Source: Clostridium scatologenes
GTDB lineage: Bacteria > Bacillota > Clostridia > Clostridiales > Clostridiaceae
Direction of reading: 5' to 3'
DNA: 64,000 bases
Assembly: GCF_000968375.1 (NCBI RefSeq)
Contig: NZ_CP009933.1
Span: 1,302,001 to 1,366,000 of the forward strand
The notes under the pieces were generated by a model. The model did no database searches and was not told where the DNA came from. It worked only from the letters and a program-made list of their open reading frames with translations. The position numbers and the translations under genes are program-made. The number at the start of each line of letters is the position of its first letter. The stretch's first letter is position 1. Positions 53,361-62,426 of the stretch are shown in pieces.

Positions 53361-54776
53361 ATGAATGATGATATTTCAAACAGTATACTGGAACAAGCAA
53401 ATAATTTTATAGAAAAAAAGTTCGGAATATATTTTAGTAAAAAAATGACTAAGAATCTTTTAAGAATATTATCTAATATTGCCAAACAAAAGAATATTGA
53501 AATTGAAGAGTACATTAATAATATGATTTTAAATAGACTTTCTCAAAAGGAACTTGAGTATTTAATAACAAATATAACTATTGGGGAAACTTATTTTTTT
53601 AGAGATAAAAAATTATTTGATATAGTTAGAAATAAAATATTGCCTAATATAATTGAAAAAAAACACTTCAGTAAAACTTTAAAAATTTGGAGTGCAGGTT
53701 GTGCAACAGGAGAAGAAGCTTTTTCAATAGCTATTATGATTAAAGAAACTATTTCTAATTACAAAAATTGGAATGTTGAAATTATTGCTACAGATATAAA
53801 TGATAATTTTTTAAAAAAGGCTAGGAATGGAATATATGGTGAATGGTCTTTTAGAGGAACTAGTGAAAGTTTTAAAAGAGAGTATTTTGATAAAATTGAT
53901 AACAATGAATATAAAATTAAAGATTCAATTTCAAAAATGGTAAAATTTAAAAATTTAAATTTGGTAAACAGTACTTATTATTTGGATAATGAATTTATCA
54001 ATGATGTGGATATTATATTTTGTAGAAATGTTCTAATATACTTCAATAAACATAGAGCAGAAGAAATAATTGGACGTTTTTATAAATCACTCTTAAGTGG
54101 AGGATGGCTAATTGTAGCTCCTGCTGAAAATATGTATGTCAGTGGTACATCTTTTAGTGCTGTAAATTTTGATGGTGCATTTTTATATAATAAAAATACT
54201 GAAGTAAAAAAGTGGAAAAAAATTGTTCGTGAAAAAAATGCATTAGAAAATTTTTCGATGAACAATAAAATTAATAATTATAAAACATCAAAAAATAATT
54301 TGGTACGATTTTTGAAAAATATTAGTGAACCCTTAGATTCATGTAAAAAAGAAGCAAATACGACTGTTAAAGAGCTTAAGAATTTGTGTAAACTTTTGGC
54401 TAATGAAGGAAAACTTCAAGAAGCACTTGAGTGTTGTAAAAAGATTATTTATCAAGATAAAATAAATCCTGAAAATTATTATTTACTTGCAACAATTCAA
54501 GAAGAAAAAGGAAATATTACTGAAGCTATAACATCATTAAAAAAGACTATTTATTTAGAATCTAATTTTATTATGGCGTATTTCAATTTAGGAAATTTAA
54601 ACTTAAAACAGCAAAAGTTTAAAGAAGCTTTTAAAAACTTTCGAATAGCTCTTAAATTACTTGAAAATTTTAATGAAGAAGATATAGTTCCACATTCAGA
54701 AAAAGCTACAGCAGGAATGCTTAAACAAGTAATTGAAAATATAAATTTCAAAGGAGAACTATATGGAGAAATGTAA
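53361..54776 (+). CDS. cheR: CheR-type MCP methyltransferase with TPR domain (WspC-like)
   Basis: Methylates glutamates of the chemoreceptor. 471 residues: CheR N-terminal helices (1-80), SAM-dependent methyltransferase domain (about 85-275) with SAGCATGEEAFSIAIM, EIIATDINDNFLKKA and DIIFCRNVLIYFNKH, then a linker and TPR repeats (about 335-460, NEGKLQEALECCKKIIY, YYLLATIQEEKGNI). TPR-fused CheR is typical of Wsp- and Frz-like systems. Start has AGAGGG upstream. Its end overlaps the CheW gene by 14 bases. Confidence 0.92.
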   Translation: MNDDISNSILEQANNFIEKKFGIYFSKKMTKNLLRILSNIAKQKNIEIEEYINNMILNRLSQKELEYLITNITIGETYFFRDKKLFDIVRNKILPNIIEKKHFSKTLKIWSAGCATGEEAFSIAIMIKETISNYKNWNVEIIATDINDNFLKKARNGIYGEWSFRGTSESFKREYFDKIDNNEYKIKDSISKMVKFKNLNLVNSTYYLDNEFINDVDIIFCRNVLIYFNKHRAEEIIGRFYKSLLSGGWLIVAPAENMYVSGTSFSAVNFDGAFLYNKNTEVKKWKKIVREKNALENFSMNNKINNYKTSKNNLVRFLKNISEPLDSCKKEANTTVKELKNLCKLLANEGKLQEALECCKKIIYQDKINPENYYLLATIQEEKGNITEAITSLKKTIYLESNFIMAYFNLGNLNLKQQKFKEAFKNFRIALKLLENFNEEDIVPHSEKATAGMLKQVIENINFKGELYGEM

Positions 54777-55254
54777 TATTGATAATGAAAATAACAGTAT
54801 AGAAGTAGTCGGTTTTTTGTTAAATAATGACAAAAACAAAGAAAAGTATGCCATTGAGGTTTTATATGTAGAAGAAGTATGTTTTTTCAAAAGTATTACG
54901 AAACTTCCATGTACTCCTGCTTTTATTATAGGAATAATGAATTTTAGAGGAAAAATAATATCTGTAATAGACATTAGAAATTTTTTAGAATTTACTTCAA
55001 AATCAATAGATTGTAAAGATGTTAAAAATATAATAGTTGTAAAGCTCAATGACATTGAATTTGGAATAGCAGCAGATTTTATTTTAGGATGTACTAAAAT
55101 TTCCATGTTAGAAATACAAAAGGATATTTTACATATAGAAAATACAAAAAAACACTATTTTAGAGGTATAACAAGAGAAAAAAATATTATTTTAAATATT
55201 AAAAATATAATATTAGATAAAGAAATTATTATAGATGAAGAAAATTTTCAATGA
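54763..55254 (+). CDS. cheW: CheW-like coupling protein
   Basis: A 163-residue single CheW domain linking receptor and kinase. Visible elements are YAIEVLYVEEV, LPCTPAFIIGIMNFRGKIISV (core RGxIxxV motif) and FGIAADFILGC. Only one CheW is encoded here, whereas Pseudomonas wsp operons have two. The start overlaps cheR, with AAAGGAG upstream, so translational coupling is likely. Residue conservation is weaker than in flagellar CheW, consistent with a dedicated array. Confidence 0.9.
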   Translation: MEKCNIDNENNSIEVVGFLLNNDKNKEKYAIEVLYVEEVCFFKSITKLPCTPAFIIGIMNFRGKIISVIDIRNFLEFTSKSIDCKDVKNIIVVKLNDIEFGIAADFILGCTKISMLEIQKDILHIENTKKHYFRGITREKNIILNIKNIILDKEIIIDEENFQ

Positions 55255-55280
55255 TATTTACAAGGGGGAAAAATAAAAGT

Positions 55281-57326
55281 ATGAAAAAAATCAATTTACT
55301 TAATGGTTTGAGGACAAAACTTATTATATATTTTCTAATAATAGCAATGGTGCCATCAGCTATTATAGCAGCACTTAGCTACAATAATTCAAGAAAATCC
55401 CTTAAGCAGCAAGCTATTGATGAACTTACTGTTTTGAGAAATGAAAAGAAACATGATATAGAAGATTATTTTAAGTCTGGTAAAAGTAGAATTTCATATA
55501 TGGCCCAGGAACCAACAGTTGTAGAAGCTATGACAAAGCTTATTCAGACCCCTATTAATAGTACTGATTATAATAATGTATACAATAAATACAATCCTAC
55601 ATTTACTAATTTTATAAATAGAATGGAAAAGGGAGACATACTGTTAGTAGATTGTAAGACAGGAAGTGTTTTGTATTCAACTTTAAAAGAGCAGGATTAT
55701 GGGGCTAATCTTTTAACAGATTCATACAAAAACACTAATGTAGGCAGAGCATTTCAAAGCTGTAAAAATAGTAATGATAAAAATTTTACAACAATCACTG
55801 ATTATGAATTTTATGCACCTTCCAGTAATAAACCTATTGCATGTATAGCAGCGCCTATATTCAATGGAGATGAAAAAGTTGGAGTCCTTATTTTTAAGTT
55901 AGGACCAGAAAGAATAGATGAAATTATATCCAACAATAACAATTGGAAGGATATGAATCTTGGAAAAACTGGAGAAATACTTTTAATTGGAAGTGACTAT
56001 AAGCTTAGAAATAACACGCGATTTTTAAATAATGAAACAGATGAAAAAATAAAAGTAGCAAAATCTACTATACTTTTAAAGGAAATAAAAACTAAAGTTG
56101 CAGAAGATGTACTAGCCGGTAAAACTAATGTCGATACATACTTTGACTATAATAACAATAAATGCATTATTGCTTATACTCCTTTAAATATTGATGGATT
56201 GAGGTGGGGAATATCAGTTAAAATAGATGAAAATGAAGCATTTAGTCCAATAAATAAGCTGCAAAATTTAATGTTTATTGTTTTAATAGCTGCAGCTTTA
56301 GCTATAATAGCTATTTCTTTTGCTATAGCATCAAATATTGCATGCCCAATGATAAAAATGTCAAAGGTTGCACGTAGGATTTCAGAAGGAGATTTAACAG
56401 TTAAAATGCCTGAAGAAAAACGTTCAGATGAAATAGGAATTTTAATAAACTCATTTTCTAATATGCTTGAACAGCTTAGAAAACAGACAAAGGAAATTAC
56501 TAATGTGGTGAATGTTATAGCAGCTTCTGTAAGTGAAATTACAGTTTCACTTACTCAAGTGACTTCAGGAGCAGCTCAAACATCTTCTGCAGTTAGTGAA
56601 ACTACAGCAACAGTAGAAGAAGTAAAACAAACTGTACATGTATCTAGTGAAAAAACAAAAAGTGTTTCAAATACTGCAAAACAATCTGTACAAATATCAG
56701 GAGCAGGTGTGAAAGCAACAGAAGAAACTATAGATGGAATGAACGAGATAAATAGTCAAATGCAAAAAATTGCAGAAAGTATATTGGCTTTGAGTGAACA
56801 AAGTCAGAATATTAGCGATATCATAGAGAGTGTAGAAAACATTTCAGAGCAGTCCAATATTCTTGCAGTAAATGCTTCAATAGAAGCAGCTAAAGCAGGT
56901 GAACAAGGAAAAGGTTTTTCTATAGTAGCACAGGAAATTAGAAATTTAGCAGATCAATCAAAACAAGGAATCAGACATGTAAGAAATATATTAAAAGATA
57001 TTCAAAAGGCTACCAATACAGCTGTAATGACTACAGAAAAAGGAATAAAACTTGTGGAAATAGGAATGAATAAGGCATCTGAAGCAGGAAATGCTATAGA
57101 AAAACTAATGGATAATATAACTATTTCTGCTCAATCAGCGGTGCAGATAGAAGCTTCAAGTCAACAGCAGTTGATTGGAATGGATCAAGTTGCTATAGCA
57201 ATGGAGGGAATAAATGAAGCAAGTATTCAAAATGTGGATAGCATGAAACAGTTAGAAGAAGCAACCAACAATCTTCAAGAAATGGGAGAAAGACTTAAAG
57301 AACTAATTAAACAATATAATGTTTGA
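55281..57326 (+). CDS. Methyl-accepting chemotaxis protein
   Basis: A 681-residue transmembrane receptor: TM1 at about 12-35, a large extracellular Cache-type sensing region (about 40-315), TM2 at about 325-350, HAMP (about 350-405), and a cytoplasmic signalling domain with the hairpin tip SEQSNILAVNASIEAAKAGE followed by GKGFSIVAQEIRNLADQS. The start at 55281 is chosen because AAGGGGG precedes it and the protein then begins MKKINLLNGLRTKL just before TM1; an ATG at 55251 overlaps the cheW stop. Ligand unknown. It probably drives the CheA-REC kinase encoded next. Confidence 0.9.
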   Translation: MKKINLLNGLRTKLIIYFLIIAMVPSAIIAALSYNNSRKSLKQQAIDELTVLRNEKKHDIEDYFKSGKSRISYMAQEPTVVEAMTKLIQTPINSTDYNNVYNKYNPTFTNFINRMEKGDILLVDCKTGSVLYSTLKEQDYGANLLTDSYKNTNVGRAFQSCKNSNDKNFTTITDYEFYAPSSNKPIACIAAPIFNGDEKVGVLIFKLGPERIDEIISNNNNWKDMNLGKTGEILLIGSDYKLRNNTRFLNNETDEKIKVAKSTILLKEIKTKVAEDVLAGKTNVDTYFDYNNNKCIIAYTPLNIDGLRWGISVKIDENEAFSPINKLQNLMFIVLIAAALAIIAISFAIASNIACPMIKMSKVARRISEGDLTVKMPEEKRSDEIGILINSFSNMLEQLRKQTKEITNVVNVIAASVSEITVSLTQVTSGAAQTSSAVSETTATVEEVKQTVHVSSEKTKSVSNTAKQSVQISGAGVKATEETIDGMNEINSQMQKIAESILALSEQSQNISDIIESVENISEQSNILAVNASIEAAKAGEQGKGFSIVAQEIRNLADQSKQGIRHVRNILKDIQKATNTAVMTTEKGIKLVEIGMNKASEAGNAIEKLMDNITISAQSAVQIEASSQQQLIGMDQVAIAMEGINEASIQNVDSMKQLEEATNNLQEMGERLKELIKQYNV

Positions 57327-57343
57327 AGAAAGAGAGGATGAAG

Positions 57344-59563
57344 ATGAATACAAATGATGATGAATTTTTAAAAAAACTTATTTCTACATTTAAAATAGAG
57401 GCTCATGATCATTTAAAAAATATTTCATTATCTCTTATAGAATTGGAAAAATACCAAGGTGATGGAAAAAAATCAATTGTTGAAACTATACATAGGGAAT
57501 TTCATAGTTTAAAGGGAGCAGCAAGAGCAGTCAATATTGAGGAAATTGAAACTATCTGCCATAAAATTGAAAGCATATTTTCTGACATAAAAAAAGAAAA
57601 GCTGTTTTTAAATGAAGAAATGTTTGATGTATTTAATGAGTCAGTTGATATTATGGAAGAAATAATTTCTTTTCCTAATGATAATAGAGATATTTCTAAG
57701 ATAATTAGAAAAATAGATAATGTAGTAGTGGTAAAAAATTCAAAAAAGAAATTGATTGAAGTAAATAACGTAGTAGCAAAAAAAACTCTGGAGATAAAGA
57801 AATTGCAGCCGCTTGCTAAGTCGAAAATAGATGTGAATTTAAGAGAAGAATATGATAAAAAGCAGGAATCTGTAAAAGTTTCTACAGACAAGTTGCCTGA
57901 TGTTATTAGAGTTTCTAAAGATAAGTTAGATTCTTTATTAATTCAAGGAGAAGAAATGCTGTATATAAAGCTTTCTTCTAATGAAACTGTAAAAGAAGCT
58001 AAAGCTATTAAGGAATTATTAGATTTGTGGAAAAAGGAAAAAGATTATAATTATATTAAAATGATAGAGAATAGCATAAATAGCTTAATAAAGTCATCTG
58101 AAAATGATGAAAGTACTATAGAAACTATGATGAATAAGTTTATGGAAGATATAAAAGATATAATGTTATTGCCATTTTCTTATATACTTGAAATGTTTCC
58201 TAAAATGGTAAGAGATTTATCTAAAAAAATGGATAAAAAAATAAAATTTATAAGTGAAGGAACAAAAGTAGAAATTGATAGACGTATTTTGGAGGAAATT
58301 AAGGACCCATTTATGCATATAATTAGAAATTGTGTAGATCATGGTATAGAAAAACCAGAAGAAAGGAAAAAGTTAGGAAAAAATCCTGAAGGAACTATAA
58401 AGTTAATTATCACACAAATAAGCGGTGATAAAGTCAAAATTCAAATTTCAGATGATGGTTCAGGAATTAATATTGATAAAGTTAAAGAAAAGGCTGCTAA
58501 AAATCATATATTGGCACAATCAGAAATTAAAAATATTGATGATGAAAGTGCAAAAACATTGATCTTTAAATCAGGAATTTCTACAAGTGATATAATTACA
58601 GATATATCAGGCAGGGGATTGGGACTTGCTATTGTACATGAAAAAATACAAAACCTTGATGGTACTATAAGTATAGAAACTGAAGCCGATAAGGGAACTG
58701 CTTTTAATATAATACTTCCTATAACTATTTCTACCAATAGAGGAATAATTGTGAAGGTATCAAATCAGGAATTTGTAGTACCGACAGATAAAGTGGAAAA
58801 AGTTATTAGAATCAAAAGCGATGAAATTGAATTAATAGAAAATAGAGCTGTGGTAGTATGGCAAGAATATATTATTCCTATTTTTGACCTTAAGGATATA
58901 TTACAAATATCAGATAGTAATATAGAAAAAAGTTCTAGTGATATTGTATCAATTTTAATAATTAATTTCATGGAACAAAGAATGGCTTTAAAAGTTGATG
59001 AAATAGTAGTGGAACAGGAAGTACTTGTAAAAAGGTTTAATAAGCCGCTAAAAAGGGTTAAAAATATTTCAGGAGCAACCATTTTAGGTTCTGGCAGGGT
59101 AGTTCCTATATTAAATGTTCAAGATTTAATAAAATCTTCTTTTAAACATGAAGATAACTATTTTAAAGTTAACTCAGTTAGTGAAGAAAAAGTAGTAGAA
59201 AAGAAGTCCATCATTGTTGTAGATGATTCAATTACATCTAGGACACTTTTAAAAAATATTTTAGAAAATTATGGGTATCAAGTAAAAACAGCAGTAGATG
59301 GTCTTCAGGGATGGAGGCTTATGAAAAATGAAAAGTTTGATTTAGTAGTAACAGATATAGAAATGCCTGTAATGAATGGGTTTGAGTTAACTAAAAAGAT
59401 TAGGGATGATAGTAAGATTTCAGATATACCTGTTGTGTTAGTAACTTCATTGGAATCAAAGGAGGATAAGGAAAGAGGAATAGATGTTGGAGCTAGTGCT
59501 TATATTGTAAAAAGTGATTTTAGGCAAAGCAGTTTATTGGATACTATAAAAAGATTAATATAA
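57344..59563 (+). CDS. cheA: Hybrid CheA kinase with C-terminal receiver (WspE/FrzE-like)
   Basis: A 739-residue histidine kinase. HPt domain with His54 in HREFHSLKGAARA; a linker without a clear P2; dimerisation and ATPase domains (HIIRNCVDHGIEKPEE, DDGSGINIDKVKEKA, DISGRGLGLAIVHEKI); a CheW-like domain (about 460-590); and a receiver domain (about 615-739) with IIVVDDSIT, phospho-acceptor in VVTDIEMPVMNG and VTSLE. The ATG at 57344 follows AGAGAGG at six bases; TTG 57323 and ATG 57338 are weaker. The fused receiver is characteristic of non-flagellar chemosensory systems and may act as phosphate sink or sorting module. Confidence 0.93.
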   Translation: MNTNDDEFLKKLISTFKIEAHDHLKNISLSLIELEKYQGDGKKSIVETIHREFHSLKGAARAVNIEEIETICHKIESIFSDIKKEKLFLNEEMFDVFNESVDIMEEIISFPNDNRDISKIIRKIDNVVVVKNSKKKLIEVNNVVAKKTLEIKKLQPLAKSKIDVNLREEYDKKQESVKVSTDKLPDVIRVSKDKLDSLLIQGEEMLYIKLSSNETVKEAKAIKELLDLWKKEKDYNYIKMIENSINSLIKSSENDESTIETMMNKFMEDIKDIMLLPFSYILEMFPKMVRDLSKKMDKKIKFISEGTKVEIDRRILEEIKDPFMHIIRNCVDHGIEKPEERKKLGKNPEGTIKLIITQISGDKVKIQISDDGSGINIDKVKEKAAKNHILAQSEIKNIDDESAKTLIFKSGISTSDIITDISGRGLGLAIVHEKIQNLDGTISIETEADKGTAFNIILPITISTNRGIIVKVSNQEFVVPTDKVEKVIRIKSDEIELIENRAVVVWQEYIIPIFDLKDILQISDSNIEKSSSDIVSILIINFMEQRMALKVDEIVVEQEVLVKRFNKPLKRVKNISGATILGSGRVVPILNVQDLIKSSFKHEDNYFKVNSVSEEKVVEKKSIIVVDDSITSRTLLKNILENYGYQVKTAVDGLQGWRLMKNEKFDLVVTDIEMPVMNGFELTKKIRDDSKISDIPVVLVTSLESKEDKERGIDVGASAYIVKSDFRQSSLLDTIKRLI

Positions 59564-59615
59564 TAAGGATATTTGATTTTATGAAGGATTTTTATGTAAG
59601 AATAGGAGATAGAAA

Positions 59616-60641
59616 ATGATTAAAGTGCTTGTAGTAGATGATTCTCTTATTGTTCAACAAATGATAGTTGATATACTAAATTCTGATAAAGATATAAAAG
59701 TAATAGGTGTAGCTAATAGTGGTGAAAGTGCAATTAAATTTATGCATAAAAATAAACCTGATATTGTAACTATGGATATAATCATGCCTGGAATTGGTGG
59801 CTTTGAGGCAATCAAGATGATAATGGAAACAAATCCTGTACCTATTATAGTAATAAGTGGATTATCTGATAATGAAAATATGAATAAAACTTTTGAGGCT
59901 ATGGAATCAGGAGCTGTTTCCGTAATAGAAAAGCCTTTAGAAATAAAAAGTAATGATTTTGAAAAAATATCAGAAAATATTATTAAAACAGTTAAATTAA
60001 TGTCGGAAATAAAGGTAGTAAAGCGCAAGGCAAATTACAATAAAATGAAACCTAATATTTCTAGTAAATTTAATAATTCTTTTACAAATATAAAGTTAGT
60101 AGTTATAGGTGTGTCTACAGGAGGACCTCCTGTACTTCAAACAATATTTTCAAAATTGCCTGAAAATATTAAAGTTCCTATACTTGTTGTACAACATATA
60201 GTGCCTGGTTTTATAAATGGCCTTATAGATTGGCTTTCAAAGTCTACAAAATATCCCATACATATAGCTAAACAAGAAGAAAAGGTATTGCCAGGGCATA
60301 TTTATTTTGCACCAGATGGATTTCATATGGAAATTAGACCAAATAATAAAGTTTTTTTAAGCAATGAAGAGAAGGAAAATGGATTGAAACCTTCAGTATC
60401 TCATTTGTTTAGATCTGCGGCTGACTACTATGGCAAAGAGGTTATGGGAATTCTTTTAACAGGTATGGGTAGAGATGGTGCTAAAGAACTAAAATTATTA
60501 AAAGATAAAGGGGCGCTTACTGTGGTTCAGGATAAAGAGAGTTCTGTAGTTTACGGTATGCCAGGAGAGGCTGTAAAACTTGGTGCTGAAACATATATTC
60601 TTTCGCCTGAAAAGATTGTAGAATTGTTCAAAAGATACTAG
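59616..60641 (+). CDS. cheB: CheB receptor methylesterase
   Basis: Removes methyl groups from receptor glutamates when phosphorylated. 341 residues: receiver domain (1-125) with VVDDSLIVQQM and the phospho-Asp in DIVTMDIIMPG; linker; catalytic domain with the Ser-His-Asp triad in GVSTGGPPVLQ, VVQHIVPGF and TGMGRDGAKELK. The start follows GAATAGGAGAT. It completes a methylation-based adaptation pair with the CheR at 53361. Confidence 0.94.
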   Translation: MIKVLVVDDSLIVQQMIVDILNSDKDIKVIGVANSGESAIKFMHKNKPDIVTMDIIMPGIGGFEAIKMIMETNPVPIIVISGLSDNENMNKTFEAMESGAVSVIEKPLEIKSNDFEKISENIIKTVKLMSEIKVVKRKANYNKMKPNISSKFNNSFTNIKLVVIGVSTGGPPVLQTIFSKLPENIKVPILVVQHIVPGFINGLIDWLSKSTKYPIHIAKQEEKVLPGHIYFAPDGFHMEIRPNNKVFLSNEEKENGLKPSVSHLFRSAADYYGKEVMGILLTGMGRDGAKELKLLKDKGALTVVQDKESSVVYGMPGEAVKLGAETYILSPEKIVELFKRY

Positions 60642-60683
60642 ATGCAACAAAATGTTTGTAAGTAAAAGGAGGAAAAGCTAATA

Positions 60684-62048
60684 ATGAATAGAAATGTAGA
60701 AATTTTAGTTGTTGAGGATAGTTTAACACAAGCAGAACAGCTTAGACTTATTCTTGAAAAAGAAAATTATAAAGTGAAAATTGCAAAAAATGGTATTGAA
60801 GCTTTAGAACTTATAGATGAATCTATACCTGATTTAATAGTAACTGATATTCTTATGCCTAAAATGGATGGATATGAATTATGTCAAAAAATAAAATCAG
60901 ATGATAAACTAAAGAATATTCCAGTGATTTTACTTACATCGCTTGCAGATCCTATTGATGTTATAAGAGGGCTTAAGGTTAGAGCGGATAATTTTATAAC
61001 AAAGCCATATAAAGAAGAATTTCTTATTTCAAGAATTCAACATATGTTAATTAATATAGAACTGAGAAAAAATAGATTAAGTGAAATGGGTATTGAAGTA
61101 TTTTTTGAAGGAGAAAAATATTTTATTAATTCTGAGAGAATACAGATAATAGACCTTCTTCTTTCTACTTTTGAAAATGCTGTACAAAAGACTAAAGAAC
61201 TTGAGGATACAAATATGAAACTAAGAAAAGCTTTTAAAACTATAAGAAAGCTTGAAAAGAATTATAAAGCAATTCTTGAAAGTAGTAAAGATGCTTTATT
61301 AGTAATTAACTATAATAAAGAAATACTTTACTCAAATCCTGCATCACAAAAACTATTTGGTGAAAATTATAAAATGGCAATACTGGATATTTTAAATTTT
61401 GATGAAATAGAAGACAGCAGCACAGAACTTACGATAAGCTATCCAGATGGAAGTGAAATTATTGTAAGCATGCGTATTTCAGAAACAGATTGGGAAGGTA
61501 ACGAAGCATATCTTTTGTCTATTAGAGATGTAACTGAAGAAGCATGTTTGCGTGAACAATTAAAAATTCAATCTCTCACAGATGAACTTACAAAATTATA
61601 CAATAGAAGAGGCTTCTTAAGTTTAATTGAACACAAAATTAAACTTGCAAAACTTAGTAAAAAAGGTATGATACTGTTTTTTGTTGATATTGATGATATG
61701 AAAAGTATTAATGACAATTTATCTCATAATTATGGTGATCGTGCAATAATTGGTGCTTCAAATATTTTAAAAGATACTTTTAGTGAAAATGATATTGTGG
61801 CAAGGGTAGGAGGAGATGAATTTGCGGTTTTAGCTGTAGATGTATATGAAAGTGATATTAAAAAATTTATGGACAAACTCTTAGAAAAACAGGAGCTTTT
61901 TAATGAAAAAAATGAATATTGTTTTAGCATATCTATGAGTGTAGGTGCTACTTATTTTAATCCCGAAGATTCAGTAAATGTTAGTGAATTAATAGAAGAA
62001 GCTGATAAGCAAATGTATGAACATAAAAAAAACAAGCATATACGATGA
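60684..62048 (+). CDS. REC-PAS-GGDEF response regulator (WspR-like diguanylate cyclase)
   Basis: A 454-residue output protein. Receiver domain (1-125) with VVEDSLTQAEQL and the phospho-Asp in IVTDILMPKMDG; a coiled-coil stretch (about 160-195); PAS domain (about 195-290, AILESSKDALLVINYNKEIL); and GGDEF domain (about 290-450) with LTKLYNRRGFL, FVDIDDMKSIND and an intact active site VARVGGDEFAV. The residues before it (SENDIVARV) lack the RxxD inhibitory I-site, so product feedback is probably absent. It is the only output gene in the cluster. Start has AAAGGAGG upstream. Confidence 0.93.
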   Translation: MNRNVEILVVEDSLTQAEQLRLILEKENYKVKIAKNGIEALELIDESIPDLIVTDILMPKMDGYELCQKIKSDDKLKNIPVILLTSLADPIDVIRGLKVRADNFITKPYKEEFLISRIQHMLINIELRKNRLSEMGIEVFFEGEKYFINSERIQIIDLLLSTFENAVQKTKELEDTNMKLRKAFKTIRKLEKNYKAILESSKDALLVINYNKEILYSNPASQKLFGENYKMAILDILNFDEIEDSSTELTISYPDGSEIIVSMRISETDWEGNEAYLLSIRDVTEEACLREQLKIQSLTDELTKLYNRRGFLSLIEHKIKLAKLSKKGMILFFVDIDDMKSINDNLSHNYGDRAIIGASNILKDTFSENDIVARVGGDEFAVLAVDVYESDIKKFMDKLLEKQELFNEKNEYCFSISMSVGATYFNPEDSVNVSELIEEADKQMYEHKKNKHIR

Positions 62049-62075
62049 ATTAAATTATTTAAAAAGTATGTTGGT

Positions 62076-62161
62076 GTATAATACAAAAACGAAAGCTATA
62101 TATTCTTGTTTACAACTAATTAAACCTTGTTGTGGAAGAGTATGTAGTTTTTGTATTATAC
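62076..62161 (+). ncRNA. Long structured hairpin after the GGDEF gene
   Basis: GTATAATACAAAAAC (62076-62090) pairs perfectly with GTTTTTGTATTATAC (62147-62161). Inside, CTATATATTCTT pairs with GAAGAGTATGTAG with G-U pairs, and ACAAC pairs with GTTGT near the tip. The whole forms one extended imperfect stem of over 30 pairs. No T-run follows, so it is not a standard terminator. It does not match c-di-GMP-I or -II riboswitch consensus. The rest of the gap to 62426 is AT-rich without a gene. Confidence 0.5.
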
Positions 62162-62426
62162 TGTAGTTAGACGTTAAGTAATTATTAAATAAAGTTAAGA
62201 TTTTTTTAAGATTTTAGTAATAAGTATGTAACATAATGATGATATAGTATAATTAAGAGTATTTAGCTTAAATTAACTGGGTAAATAGTTATGAATATCT
62301 CTTTTAATGTTAGCATATATCTTTTAAACGTATGTTCATTATTTATTAATAGTTTGTTTATTGTTAGCAATTATAATATAATATGTAAACAAAATTTTTA
62401 TAAATATTTATAGGGTGGATTTAAAG

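Noticed and set aside
62049..62426. c-di-GMP riboswitch next to the GGDEF gene
   Set aside because: Neither the c-di-GMP-I core nor the type II consensus can be found; the hairpin present is a simple extended stem.
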